A stretch of DNA of 64,000 nt from Sulfuricurvum sp. (lineage in GTDB: Bacteria; Campylobacterota; Campylobacteria; Campylobacterales; Sulfurimonadaceae): NCBI RefSeq assembly GCF_028681615.1, contig NZ_JAQUHV010000008.1:20031-84030 (forward strand). The letters are read 5' to 3'. Position numbers and translations under genes: made by a program. Of the stretch, positions 7,108-15,563 are shown one piece after another; position 1 is the first letter of the stretch; each line of letters begins with the position of its first letter. A model generated the notes under the pieces. That model did no database searches. It was given only the letters and a program-made list of their open reading frames with translations, and was not told the DNA's origin.

Positions 7108-8244
7108 TTAGTCTTTTTGTTGACGCATAAACGTCGGTACATCCAAGAAATCTTCGCTGTAATCACCATTGGCTACCATTGCAGGGCGGATAACGACACG
7201 AGGTTTTGCTGCGGCTGCGGCAAGAACTTCTTTGTTTTCAAATTCGCTGTTGTTAATTCCCATCGCGGCTTTTTTATCAAAACCGGTAGCAACCAACGTG
7301 ATACGGATAAAGTCTTTATCCAAGTTAGCATCGGTAGTCGTACCGAAGATAACGTCTGCTGATTCATCAACACTGTTATGGACGACGTCCATCGCAGCAG
7401 AGAGTTCCATAAACGGAAACTCAGGATGCATACTGAAGTGTACCAATACACCGAGTGCGCCGTTAACTGACATGTTGTCGAGCAATGGAGATTCGATCGC
7501 ATTTTTGATCGCTTCGTATGCCGCGTTTTCACCTTTGTATTCACCCACACCCATAAGAGCCAAACCACGGTGGCTCATAACGGTTTTCAAGTCGGCGAAG
7601 TCGAGGTTGATGTCATTGTCACCGCTGGCGAGGATAACACCTGATGTACCGCTGACGGCACGTGCAAGAACACTGTCAACAATGCGGAAACTCTCTTTGA
7701 TACCGAGTTTCGGATCGATGATAGAGAGAAGTTTGTCATTCGGGATAACAACGATACAATCGGATTCGTTTTTAAGCTCTTGCAAACCGTCTTCCGCAAG
7801 TTTAAGACGTTTTTTACCTTCGAATGAGAACGGTTTAGTCACGACAGCAATCGTTAGCGCACCCACTTCTTTAGCGATTTTCGCAATGATCGGAGCTGCA
7901 CCCGTTCCGGTTCCGCCGCCGAGACCGGCTGCCACGAATACGATGTCCGCACCCGCTAATGCACGAGCAAGGTCTTCATAACTTTCAAGCGCCGATTCTT
8001 TACCCACTTCGGGCTTCATCCCTGCACCCAAACCTTTAGTCAGTTTTGCACCCAATTGGATTTTGGTTGCAGCACTGCCTTGTTCCAAAACCTGAGCATC
8101 CGTATTTGCTATGATCAACTCGATACCCGGAATTGCCTCTTTAAGCATATAGCCGATCATATTTCCACCGCCGCCGCCGACACCTACTGCTACAATGCGT
8201 GCTCCCGTGAGAGTTGTTGATTCTTCAATTGAAAATGGTTCCAT
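7108..8244 (-). CDS. ftsZ: Cell division protein FtsZ
   Basis: The tubulin-like GTPase that forms the Z ring. The 378-residue protein has the tubulin signature GGGTGTG at 109-115 and the N-terminal nucleotide loop GVGGGGGNMIGYM. The T7 loop region and the NNSEFENKE stretch lead into a short linker, then the conserved C-terminal peptide LDVPTFMRQQKD that binds FtsA. Together with ftsA 18 bases upstream, it forms the classic pair, preceded by the PpiD-like gene. The order bioA / ppiD-like / ftsA / ftsZ is, from memory, that of H. pylori. Confidence 0.98.
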   Translation of the reverse strand: MEPFSIEESTTLTGARIVAVGVGGGGGNMIGYMLKEAIPGIELIIANTDAQVLEQGSAATKIQLGAKLTKGLGAGMKPEVGKESALESYEDLARALAGADIVFVAAGLGGGTGTGAAPIIAKIAKEVGALTIAVVTKPFSFEGKKRLKLAEDGLQELKNESDCIVVIPNDKLLSIIDPKLGIKESFRIVDSVLARAVSGTSGVILASGDNDINLDFADLKTVMSHRGLALMGVGEYKGENAAYEAIKNAIESPLLDNMSVNGALGVLVHFSMHPEFPFMELSAAMDVVHNSVDESADVIFGTTTDANLDKDFIRITLVATGFDKKAAMGINNSEFENKEVLAAAAAKPRVVIRPAMVANGDYSEDFLDVPTFMRQQKD

Positions 8245-8262
8245 GCTTGCTCCTTGACGTGA

Positions 8263-9675
8263 TTAAAATAGTTGAGTTGCCCAATTCCAAAACTTGGAAA
8301 TTGGGTTTGGTTGTTCGGTTTGGACAGGTTTATTCGACCCGATGTTAACCATTTTTTGAGTTTCCGCCTTCTTCTCTTCCCTCACAGGAGGCGGTGTTGC
8401 TGCCGCCGGTGATGGAGTAGAAGCTGAAGCAGGGTGCTCAAATTTTGGCGCCTCTTCGTGGATTGGATAGTGAGCTTGAGCAGCCTGCGGCTCTTCGCCG
8501 GTATGGCGCATACGACGGTTAACGTCTATCTCGTACGGAGTATAGTTACCGGCCATGTATTTGACCAGTCCGACCGCTCCCGAATAGGAAGGATCTCTGA
8601 GGGTATCAAAAAGACCGCCGACATCGGTCGGTTTTGCCAAACGTACCGGCATGTTGTCCAATATCGCTACGGCAAGTTCGCGAAGACCTTCAATTTTGGT
8701 AAAACCACCGGTTAGAACAACACCGGCTCCCATATGATCTTTGAGTCCGCTTTTCTCAATCGACTGAGCGATAATCATCAAGGTCTCTTCTACCCGAGCA
8801 TAGATAACGTTATGGACGACTTCAAGAGAAACTTCATGGGTAGAAGTCTCATCGCCGATAACCGGAAGTTCGATCAAATCATTGCTAGGAGCATAGAGTG
8901 AACCGTAGCTGATTTTGACATTGTCCGCTGTATGAAGCGGTGTATGCAATGCCATCGATAAATCGTTGGTGATATGGTTTGAACCGACACCGAGGAAGTC
9001 GTTGTAGCGGATAGCGTGTCCGGAGTGGATAACGATGTTGCTCGTATTTCCACCCATATCGACAACTGCCGCTCCGAGTTCTTTTTCATCATTATTGAGA
9101 ACGGCGATAGCAGATGCGTAGCCGCTGAGTACAACGCTCTCGACATCGACACCGGCAGCTTTGACCGCTTTGCGCAAATTGTTGAGATTCGATTTTTGTG
9201 TTGTAATAATATGGGTTTCAACTTCAAGACGTGAAGCATTCATCCCCAATGGGTCTTCAATGAAATCTTGGTCATCGACTTTGAAGTTGTACGGGAGGGC
9301 ATGCAGTACTTCAAATTCGTTAGGGATATTGGCATTGTAGAGTGACGTGTGCATGACACGTTGAATCTCATTAAGAGTGATCTCTTTGTTTGGGATATTG
9401 ACGATACCGCTGGAATTGAGACTTTTGGTGTAGGCGCCGGAAATAGTTACGACAGCACTGCGAAGCTCAGTTCCCGCAACCCGTTTAGCATCATTCAACG
9501 CGCTCTTGATCGATTTGGATGCAAGCTCGATATTGGTGATGCTTCCTTTGCGAAGACCTTGTGCTTTTGAGATACCGGCTCCGATTATTTGTGCAACGTT
9601 ATCGTCATCGATTTCCGCGATGAGCGCACAAACTTTTGTTGAGCCGATATCAATGGCTAAAACGGTTCGTTTCAA
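8263..9675 (-). CDS. ftsA: Cell division protein FtsA
   Basis: An actin-like ATPase that anchors FtsZ to the membrane. At 470 residues it starts with the phosphate-1 motif LAIDIGSTKVCALIAE and carries VVDMGGNTSNI (phosphate 2) and VVLTGGFTKIEGL (adenosine motif). A proline- and alanine-rich linker (about 395-450) precedes the amphipathic C-terminal helix NPISKFWNWATQLF that inserts into the membrane. This linker is longer than in many relatives. The start lies 1 base from the end of the PpiD-like gene, and ftsZ follows after 18 bases. Confidence 0.97.
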   Translation of the reverse strand: MKRTVLAIDIGSTKVCALIAEIDDDNVAQIIGAGISKAQGLRKGSITNIELASKSIKSALNDAKRVAGTELRSAVVTISGAYTKSLNSSGIVNIPNKEITLNEIQRVMHTSLYNANIPNEFEVLHALPYNFKVDDQDFIEDPLGMNASRLEVETHIITTQKSNLNNLRKAVKAAGVDVESVVLSGYASAIAVLNNDEKELGAAVVDMGGNTSNIVIHSGHAIRYNDFLGVGSNHITNDLSMALHTPLHTADNVKISYGSLYAPSNDLIELPVIGDETSTHEVSLEVVHNVIYARVEETLMIIAQSIEKSGLKDHMGAGVVLTGGFTKIEGLRELAVAILDNMPVRLAKPTDVGGLFDTLRDPSYSGAVGLVKYMAGNYTPYEIDVNRRMRHTGEEPQAAQAHYPIHEEAPKFEHPASASTPSPAAATPPPVREEKKAETQKMVNIGSNKPVQTEQPNPISKFWNWATQLF

Positions 9676-9676
9676 A

Positions 9677-11143
9677 TCAAATCCCCTCTACATAGATTTC
9701 AACTGGGTACTTGCTCTCAAGTGCTTTGATCAGCCCTTGATCCAACAAGCTCCCTTTGAGCTTGAGCACGGTGTTTTCATCCGCTATTGTTTTGTCTTGA
9801 AGCAACTTTTGTTCCAAAACGTTATAGATTATAACATTTCCGCTTTCAAGGGTAACAAAACCTTGTTTTTGTTTGGATGTAAAGAGTTTTGTGAGGAACT
9901 CTGATCCCTCGGTGCTGCTCAATCCGGCTAATTTAGCACCATCCGCATGGGTGACGAAATCACTGGTAGTCCCTGTGAATGTTTTATAACTGTTTTGAGC
10001 TAACTCTTGAAGTTTGGTTTTTTTCGCTTCGTTAAGATAGAGTGCACTAACATCTGTTTTCGCCTCTTCAAATGTTTTGGTGCGGGCAGGATTCATTTTT
10101 TCAAGTTTGACGATGATGTATTCGTTTCCGTTTTTACGCGGTTTAAGATACGGTTTTTGATCATCCAGGGTAAGAATCTCTTTGGTGAGCTCAGGGCTAA
10201 ACGGTGATGAAGATGCTGTGATAGTGGCTTTTTGCGCAACGATTCCGGATTTCAATGCACCTTTTTTGTAATCAATGTAAAGACGGAGAGATTCTTTTTC
10301 CGTTGCTTTGTCGCTTAATGCGGCAATAATTTGTCCTTTGGCATCGGCGAGAGAAAGGACTTTGCCGGAAGTGTCTTTTAGCAGCTGGCGGTTCATATCA
10401 TAATAATCACTGATCTCTTTTTCACTCGGTGATACGGATTGATGTGCTTGCGTTACATAAGCAACCTCATAGCTCGGTTCTGTTTTGAACTCTTTTTGGT
10501 GTTTTTCCCAGAATGCTTTGAGCTCCGCATCATTTGCAGTGAGGGTGATCATATTAGGTGTGAGAACTTTATAGTTGATTTTATCTGAAACGCCCAAGGC
10601 ACTTTCAAAAGTTTTTTCTTCGATCGGTTTCGTACCGGATGCAAGAAGATAGAGTGTTTTTTGAATCAAAAGATCTTTTCTCATCAACTCTTCGTATTCT
10701 TTGATCGTTAAATGATTTTGCTTTAACGTCTCTTCATAGATACTTTTGCTAAACGTGCCGTCTTTCCCAAAACTAGGCTGAGACTTGATAACGTTCAAAA
10801 GTTCCGTATCGGTGACGATGAGTCCGTAACTGTTGGCAAGATTGAGAATGAGAGCCTGATTGACAAGTTGATGAAGTGCTTGGCGTTGAAGACCGAATTG
10901 TTTGGCCTGTTTTTCGTCAAATTTTCCTTGGAAAAGCTGATTGTATTGGTTAAAGATATTCGAATAGCTTCTTTGCAGTTCTGCAGCAGTGATGGAAACA
11001 TCTCCTACTTTGGCAACAGCGCCGGACTTGTTTCCGTAACTGTATTGCCCCCATCCGACGAATCCGGCTCCGATAAAGGCAATGGTGGAGATCCAGATCG
11101 TAATGACCAGGTATTTTCGGTGGCGTTGCATCCAAGTAATCAT
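9677..11143 (-). CDS. PpiD/SurA-like periplasmic folding factor
   Basis: A 488-residue inner-membrane-anchored chaperone of the PpiD/SurA type. One transmembrane helix (about residues 11-32, YLVITIWISTIAFIGAGFVGW) is followed by a SurA-like N-terminal chaperone domain (VAKVGDVSITAAELQRSYSNIF to about 165). A region around 210-370 is parvulin-like but lacks an obvious complete catalytic set, so isomerase activity is doubtful. The tail is alpha-helical. Position next to ftsA matches HP0977 in H. pylori, from memory. Probable -10 box TACAAT (11163-11158, minus strand) lies about 15 bases before the start codon. Confidence 0.82.
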   Translation of the reverse strand: MITWMQRHRKYLVITIWISTIAFIGAGFVGWGQYSYGNKSGAVAKVGDVSITAAELQRSYSNIFNQYNQLFQGKFDEKQAKQFGLQRQALHQLVNQALILNLANSYGLIVTDTELLNVIKSQPSFGKDGTFSKSIYEETLKQNHLTIKEYEELMRKDLLIQKTLYLLASGTKPIEEKTFESALGVSDKINYKVLTPNMITLTANDAELKAFWEKHQKEFKTEPSYEVAYVTQAHQSVSPSEKEISDYYDMNRQLLKDTSGKVLSLADAKGQIIAALSDKATEKESLRLYIDYKKGALKSGIVAQKATITASSSPFSPELTKEILTLDDQKPYLKPRKNGNEYIIVKLEKMNPARTKTFEEAKTDVSALYLNEAKKTKLQELAQNSYKTFTGTTSDFVTHADGAKLAGLSSTEGSEFLTKLFTSKQKQGFVTLESGNVIIYNVLEQKLLQDKTIADENTVLKLKGSLLDQGLIKALESKYPVEIYVEGI

Positions 11144-11261
11144 ATTAAACGATCCTATTGTAAAATTCAGATATTCTATTCAGTTTACCATTAAACTTGG
11201 ATGAAAATAGTAGACGACTAACACATGTTATCATATTATAACTCAATTGAAGAGGTTTCGG

Positions 11262-12572
11262 ATGAATAATTTAGAGATGTCAAGCCGTGATTTAAACGTT
11301 TTATGGCATCCATGCACGCAAATGAAAGATCATGAAACGATCCCGCTTGTCCCCATTTCAAAAGGGGATGGTATATATTTACACGATTTTGACGGAAACC
11401 GTTATATCGATGCCATCAGCAGTTGGTGGGTCAATCTCTTCGGGCATTGCAATCCGTATATCAACGGAAAAATTATCGAGCAGCTTTCCAGACTCGAACA
11501 TGTCATTTTGGCAGGTTTTACCCATGAGAGTGTCATCCGTCTTTCGGAGCGTCTTGTCGCTCTTGCACCGGAGGGGCTAACGCGTTGTTTTTATGCGGAT
11601 AACGGTTCAAGTGCGATCGAAGTGGCTTTAAAAATGAGTTATCATGCCCATAAAAATCGGGGAGATGACCGAAGTCTATTCGTATCTCTCAGCGACAGTT
11701 ATCACGGGGAGACGCTAGGTGCTCTTTCTGTCGGAGATGTAGCCCTCTATAAAGAGACGTATGAGCCGTTATTGATTCGTGCGATTCAAACCCCTTCACC
11801 CAAAGATCAGACACCGGAAGCGGCGTTGGAAGCCGCACAAGCATTTCGAAATCTGCTGCAGGAACGTGGAGCGGAAATTTCGGCATTGATCGTTGAACCG
11901 CTGCTCCAAGGGGCAGGGGGGATGAAAATGTATCACCCACTGTTTCTTTCGGAAGCCAAAAAAATCGCTCAAGAATTCGGTGTCCATTTTATTGCCGATG
12001 AAATATTGGTCGGATTCGGTCGGACCGGAAGCATGTTTGCGTGTGAACAGGCGGACATTACCCCTGATTTTTTGATTCTTTCAAAAGGGCTTACGGGAGG
12101 GTATCTTCCGCTTTCGGTTGTTATAACGACAGAAGATATATATGGTGCTTTTTACTGCGATTATGATCCTGCACGCTCTTTTCTACACTCACACAGTTAT
12201 ACCGGAAATGCACTTGCCTGTGCCGCTGCCAACGCGACATTGGATCTCTTTGAAAACGATAACGTGATAGTAAAAAATCAAGAAACGATAGCCTATATGG
12301 GAGAACAGCTGGGCCGGTTTGGCGTGTTTGAATGTGTAAAAGAGATTCGTCAATGCGGTATGATCGGAGCGATTGAATTGCAAGGATTTGAACCGGGTGA
12401 GCGCATCGGTTTGAAAATACATCAACACTGTCTGCAAAAAGGGGTTTTGATCCGTCCGTTGGGGGGTGTCATCTATGTGATGCCTCCTTACATCATCTCT
12501 CCCGAAGAGCTAAAACATGTTTTTGATGCGATAGAAAGTGCTTTGAGAATGATTTGTGCTAGCAACGCATAG
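11262..12572 (+). CDS. bioA: Adenosylmethionine-8-amino-7-oxononanoate aminotransferase
   Basis: A PLP enzyme that turns KAPA into DAPA in biotin synthesis, with SAM as amino donor. At 436 residues from the ATG at 11262 (SD GAAGAGG at 11249-11255; a TTG at 11247 is less likely), it shows WHPCTQM and SSWWVNLFGH, typical of BioA. The PLP-binding aspartate lies in FIADEILVGFGRTG and the Schiff-base lysine in LSKGLTGGYLPLS. It is divergent from the PpiD-like gene, with about 118 bases between start codons, and is followed 12 bases later by a LysR regulator. Confidence 0.95.
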   Translation: MNNLEMSSRDLNVLWHPCTQMKDHETIPLVPISKGDGIYLHDFDGNRYIDAISSWWVNLFGHCNPYINGKIIEQLSRLEHVILAGFTHESVIRLSERLVALAPEGLTRCFYADNGSSAIEVALKMSYHAHKNRGDDRSLFVSLSDSYHGETLGALSVGDVALYKETYEPLLIRAIQTPSPKDQTPEAALEAAQAFRNLLQERGAEISALIVEPLLQGAGGMKMYHPLFLSEAKKIAQEFGVHFIADEILVGFGRTGSMFACEQADITPDFLILSKGLTGGYLPLSVVITTEDIYGAFYCDYDPARSFLHSHSYTGNALACAAANATLDLFENDNVIVKNQETIAYMGEQLGRFGVFECVKEIRQCGMIGAIELQGFEPGERIGLKIHQHCLQKGVLIRPLGGVIYVMPPYIISPEELKHVFDAIESALRMICASNA

Positions 12573-12584
12573 GGAGAACTAACT

Positions 12585-13466
12585 ATGTTTACATTACGTC
12601 AGTTGGAAATTTTTGGTGCAATGGCCCAATCGACCCGCGTTATTGATGTCGCAGAGCAATTAGGCATGAGCCCCTCAGCCGTTTCCATGGCGGTGCGTGA
12701 ACTAGAAAAAGAGCTGGGCGATGTACTGTTTGAACGGATAGGGAAACGATTGATGCTCAATGAGCGCGGACGCTATTTTTTTGAGAATTCCGAAGAGATT
12801 TTGGAACGCTCACAGCAGTTGTATGAGCACTTCCGAGCCGATTCGAGCGGAGGACATCTGTATATCGCCGCGAGTGTCACAATCAGTAACTATCTTCTTC
12901 CTAAATGGATTGGTAACTTTCGATCTACGCATGAACAGGTTAGAGTATCGCTCAAAACCGCCAACAGTACCGAGGTTATCAATATGGTACGTGAAGGGAT
13001 CTGCGATTTAGGGTTTATCGAGGGGCATTTTAGTGATGGAGAACTCGTATCGGAGTCGTTGATGACCGATGAACTTGTCGTGGTCGGAAATGACCCCACC
13101 CTTACAGAACGGGACTATTTTATCGATGAATTGGTCCGAAAACGGTGGATTTTACGGGAACGCGGATCCGGGACCCGAGAAATCTTTCTCTCGCACATCG
13201 CTCCGATCGATAAAGAGCTGAACATCGATATGGAATTTGAAAACAATGAGGCGATAAAAGGGTATTTACTCAATGACCGGCATGCACTTTCGTGTTTGCC
13301 TCGTATCAGCATTGTTGAAGAACTCAAAGAGGGAAAAATGTTTGAAGCCCGTATTAAAGCCCATAGCTTTAAAAGAGAATTTCGTATGGTATGGCGTCAG
13401 GAGAAGAAAATGAGCCGTATTATCAGCGATTTTAAACGATATGTTAGTGAGCTTAAGCTATCATAA
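12585..13466 (+). CDS. LysR-family transcriptional regulator
   Basis: A 293-residue DNA-binding regulator. The winged helix-turn-helix occupies residues 1-60 (FTLRQLEIFGAMAQ, then AEQLGMSPSAVSMAVREL), followed by a two-lobe effector-binding domain (about 85-290). SGTREIFLSHI is the usual loop between lobes. The effector cannot be read from the sequence. It follows bioA by 12 bases and precedes rsmH by 26, so it may not regulate its direct neighbours; the LysR habit of controlling a divergent gene is not met here. Confidence 0.92.
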   Translation: MFTLRQLEIFGAMAQSTRVIDVAEQLGMSPSAVSMAVRELEKELGDVLFERIGKRLMLNERGRYFFENSEEILERSQQLYEHFRADSSGGHLYIAASVTISNYLLPKWIGNFRSTHEQVRVSLKTANSTEVINMVREGICDLGFIEGHFSDGELVSESLMTDELVVVGNDPTLTERDYFIDELVRKRWILRERGSGTREIFLSHIAPIDKELNIDMEFENNEAIKGYLLNDRHALSCLPRISIVEELKEGKMFEARIKAHSFKREFRMVWRQEKKMSRIISDFKRYVSELKLS

Positions 13467-13492
13467 CGGCCAATAAAACCAAAGGTTACGCA

Positions 13493-14425
13493 GTGCAGGA
13501 AACGCCTCATATCCCCGTCCTTTATCGCGAAGTTATCGACGCGTTTGCTCCGTGTGAAAAAGGAAAACTCGTCGACTGTACGATGGGATACGGCGGACAC
13601 TCGTCGTTATTGCTCGATAACAAACCCTCACTCTCTTTGATCGGCATCGATCAAGATCCGACGGCGATCGCTTTTTCATCACAGCGTCTTGCCCCTTATG
13701 GAGATCGTGTCGAGATACGTCAAGGGCGTTTTTCAGAGGTTGCGGCAGAGGTAATGAAAGAAAACGGGGAAAAAATTTGCGGTATTTTAGCCGATATCGG
13801 GGTTTCTTCTTTGCAGCTTGATCAGCGGGAACGGGGCTTTTCGTATGAGAGCGATACCCTCGATATGCGTATGAATCCGAATGCAGAACTGAGTGCTTCC
13901 GAGGTTGTCAATGAGTATTCTCAAGGGGCATTGGAAAACATTTTACGCGAGTACGGCGAAGTGACCAATGCCCGAAAAGTGGCGGAGACGATTGTTCAGC
14001 GCCGACCGTTCGCATCGGCAAAAGAGCTTTCTCAGGCGATTTTTCATTTGATGCCCAAGGGCAAAAAAATCCATCCTTCGACCCTCGTGATGCAGGCAAT
14101 TCGTATTGAAGTCAACGATGAGCTGGGTGAATTGACCCGATTGCTGGATGCTATAGAGACATCATCGATCAAACATTTGCGCGTTGCGATTATTACGTTC
14201 CATTCTTTGGAAGACCGGATCGTCAAAAACCGCTTTTCGAAATGGGCAAAAAACTGTATTTGTCCCGATGATGCGATGCGATGTACCTGTGGGAACAATC
14301 ACTCCATCGGAAAAGTGATCACCAAAAAACCGCTAACGGCACAGGACGATGAACTTCGTGCCAATTCGCGAAGTAGAAGCGCAAAATTACGAATATTTGA
14401 GATCCGAAGAGGGCTTTCAGAATGA
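13493..14425 (+). CDS. rsmH: 16S rRNA m4C1402 methyltransferase
   Basis: RsmH (MraW) methylates N4 of C1402 in 16S rRNA. The 310-residue protein starts at a GTG (QETPHIPVLYREVIDAF follows, the standard beginning) and has the SAM loop VDCTMGYGGHS at about 27-37. Family landmarks GILADIGVSSLQLD, RGFSY and LDMRM lie in the middle, and ITFHSLEDRIVK plus a CxC-rich segment (CICPDDAMRCTCG) near the end. It begins the division-cluster pair rsmH / FtsL-like, which is split here by a repeat element. Confidence 0.97.
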   Translation: MQETPHIPVLYREVIDAFAPCEKGKLVDCTMGYGGHSSLLLDNKPSLSLIGIDQDPTAIAFSSQRLAPYGDRVEIRQGRFSEVAAEVMKENGEKICGILADIGVSSLQLDQRERGFSYESDTLDMRMNPNAELSASEVVNEYSQGALENILREYGEVTNARKVAETIVQRRPFASAKELSQAIFHLMPKGKKIHPSTLVMQAIRIEVNDELGELTRLLDAIETSSIKHLRVAIITFHSLEDRIVKNRFSKWAKNCICPDDAMRCTCGNNHSIGKVITKKPLTAQDDELRANSRSRSAKLRIFEIRRGLSE

Positions 14426-14428
14426 AAG

Positions 14429-14511
14429 TAGATGTCTGCCTCGAAGAGGCTAGCTTTAGTGCCTTAGCGGCAAGCGTAGACAGAGGGATTTTATTCCTCT
14501 GTTGTTCAAAA
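14429..14511 (-). repeat. Structured intergenic element, copy B
   Basis: The second copy of the element at 1231-1315, in opposite orientation. On the minus strand stem 1 pairs ACAGAGG with CCTCTGT (plus-strand 14496-14502 and 14480-14486). The conserved middle is at 14450-14480, and the other hairpin GCCTC/GAGGC is at 14438-14450. It fills the space between the rsmH stop and the FtsL-like start, so it forms the 5' untranslated part for that gene if they are cotranscribed. Confidence 0.7.
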
Positions 14512-14522
14512 TGGAAAATAGT

Positions 14523-14801
14523 ATGAGCGAAAAGCACGATATTTTAGAAGAGACCCAGCATATCATCTCTCCCGATGAATCGATGGGGCCGATTTTTTTA
14601 CGGAATGTTTTTGTAGGTATATTTTTGGTGTTAGTGATCGTTTTTCCTAAAATTTTTATCAACACCCAAATCTATTTTAAAAGCCGTGAGATATCAACAC
14701 TCACGCATGAACATGATTCTCTGATGGAAGAAAATCGTCTTATCAAAGCTAAAGTGGAATTAATGAAATACAAAAGTCAGATTTCGGATACGCTCTTTTA
14801 G
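14523..14801 (+). CDS. FtsL-like small division protein
   Basis: A 92-residue bitopic protein with a cytoplasmic N-terminus of about 28 residues, one membrane helix (NVFVGIFLVLVIVFPKIFI) and a periplasmic heptad-like coiled coil (REISTLTHEHDSLMEENRLIKAKVELMK). This size and layout, directly after rsmH, is that of FtsL, which with FtsB and FtsQ controls septal synthesis. Sequence similarity in this family is too low to prove it by eye. The ATG at 14523 has weak SD GGAAA; another ATG at 14511 would add four residues. Confidence 0.72.
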   Translation: MSEKHDILEETQHIISPDESMGPIFLRNVFVGIFLVLVIVFPKIFINTQIYFKSREISTLTHEHDSLMEENRLIKAKVELMKYKSQISDTLF

Positions 14802-14809
14802 ATTGCTCT

Positions 14810-14843
14810 CCCGTCATTCCGTGCTACGACACGGAATCTATCC
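14810..14843. repeat. REP-like hairpin, second copy
   Basis: The 34-base unit CCCGTCATTCCGTG...GGAATCTATCC recurs from 4651-4684, with 2 mismatches, one in the loop and one in the tail. The 8-base stem ATTCCGTG/CACGGAAT is intact. It lies between the FtsL-like gene and the brnTA pair. Confidence 0.8.
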
Positions 14844-14872
14844 CCAATAACTCATTTTATTTTTAAATTTGG

Positions 14873-14887
14873 TATACTATTAGTATG
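14873..14887 (+). promoter_or_regulatory. brnT promoter -10 box and operator-like palindrome
   Basis: TATACT (14873-14878) is a good -10 box only 6 bases before the brnT start codon. A perfect palindrome ATACTA-T-TAGTAT (14874-14886) covers both this box and the A and T of the start codon. Transcription would begin at or next to the ATG, giving a leaderless message, and a repressor on the palindrome would block the promoter. BrnA antitoxins are known to repress their own operon. Confidence 0.6.
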
Positions 14888-15148
14888 AAATTTGAATATG
14901 ATAGCAACAAAAGTAAAGTAAATAGAGAAAAACATGGGATTGACTTCGATGAAGCACAACATCTATGGCTCGATGAAAATTTACTTGAAGCTCCTTTGAA
15001 CTTTCCTGATGAAATGCGTTTTATATGTATAGGAAAAATCGGGGAAAAACACTGGTCTGCTGTTATAACGTATCGGTCAGAAATGATTCGAATAATTTCC
15101 GTGAGACGATCACGGCAAGTGGAGGTAGAATATTATGAAAACAGCTAA
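14885..15148 (+). CDS. brnT: BrnT-family ribonuclease toxin
   Basis: The toxin of a type II BrnT/BrnA pair, an RNase with a RelE-like fold that stops translation. The 87-residue protein begins FEYDSNKSKVNREKHGIDF, the usual BrnT opening, with the DEAQ segment after it. The end has RIISVRRSRQVEVEYYE, matching the conserved IRIISARRA...ERRxYE tail. No clear Shine-Dalgarno sequence precedes the ATG, which fits the leaderless reading. The antitoxin gene overlaps its last 14 bases. Confidence 0.9.
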   Translation: MKFEYDSNKSKVNREKHGIDFDEAQHLWLDENLLEAPLNFPDEMRFICIGKIGEKHWSAVITYRSEMIRIISVRRSRQVEVEYYENS

Positions 15149-15362
15149 AGAATTTGACGAAGCATTTGATAATGGCGAAGATATAACTGAGTTTGTGGAT
15201 TGGTCTGCATCACGTCGGCCTAATTTGGAGCAAAAACGGGTGAATCTTGATTTGCCTGTATGGATGATTGAGAGACTCGATTATGAAGCAAAACGGCTTG
15301 GTGTTGCCCGACAAGCAATTATGAAAATGTTTTTAGCTCAACATTTGGAAAAAACTGGGTGA
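15135..15362 (+). CDS. brnA: BrnA-family antitoxin
   Basis: A 75-residue antitoxin that neutralises BrnT and binds DNA through a ribbon-helix-helix dimer. The N-terminal 30 residues (DEAFDNGEDITEFVDW) are the toxin-wrapping part, and the C-terminal half is the RHH: a beta strand in KRVNLDLPVWMIERLD, helix A, a turn, and helix B in VARQAIMKMFLAQHLE. It overlaps brnT by 14 bases. Chromosomal pairs of this kind sit in variable regions, in line with the REP-like hairpin just upstream. Confidence 0.9.
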   Translation: MKTAKEFDEAFDNGEDITEFVDWSASRRPNLEQKRVNLDLPVWMIERLDYEAKRLGVARQAIMKMFLAQHLEKTG

Positions 15363-15382
15363 ATTCTAGATATTTCTTTTCC

Positions 15383-15403
15383 ATTCCCAAGATGTTTGGG
15401 GAT
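15383..15403. repeat. Degraded hairpin after brnA
   Basis: ATTCCCAA (15383-15390) pairs with TTGGGGAT (15396-15403), one wobble included, across GATGT. It resembles the ATTCCC...GGGAAT repeats elsewhere in the window and may serve as a weak terminator. The rest of 15404-15520 is a pyrimidine-rich, gene-free stretch. Confidence 0.4.
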
Positions 15404-15526
15404 GTCGATCTGATTTAACCCCTTTATTTTAAAATCCAACCTCTCCTGAAATTCATTCAACATTCATCTTTTTCTTCTATATTTTTTTCTCTAACTCTTT
15501 TTTTACAGACCTAAGAATTCAGATGG

Positions 15527-15532
15527 TATAAT
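15527..15532 (+). promoter_or_regulatory. -10 box of the DUF2018 to ubiD run
   Basis: TATAAT (15527-15532) lies 31 bases before the first start codon of a long co-directional set of genes and is preceded by T-rich tracts (15484-15504), the usual Campylobacterota replacement for a -35 box. Confidence 0.65.
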
Positions 15533-15563
15533 CGCCCTCTTAAATTGATACTTTGGAGATACG

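Noticed and set aside
7169..7981. 270-codon open frame opposite ftsZ
   Set aside because: It is the antisense shadow of a well-conserved ftsZ; its translation is low in complexity and has no domain.
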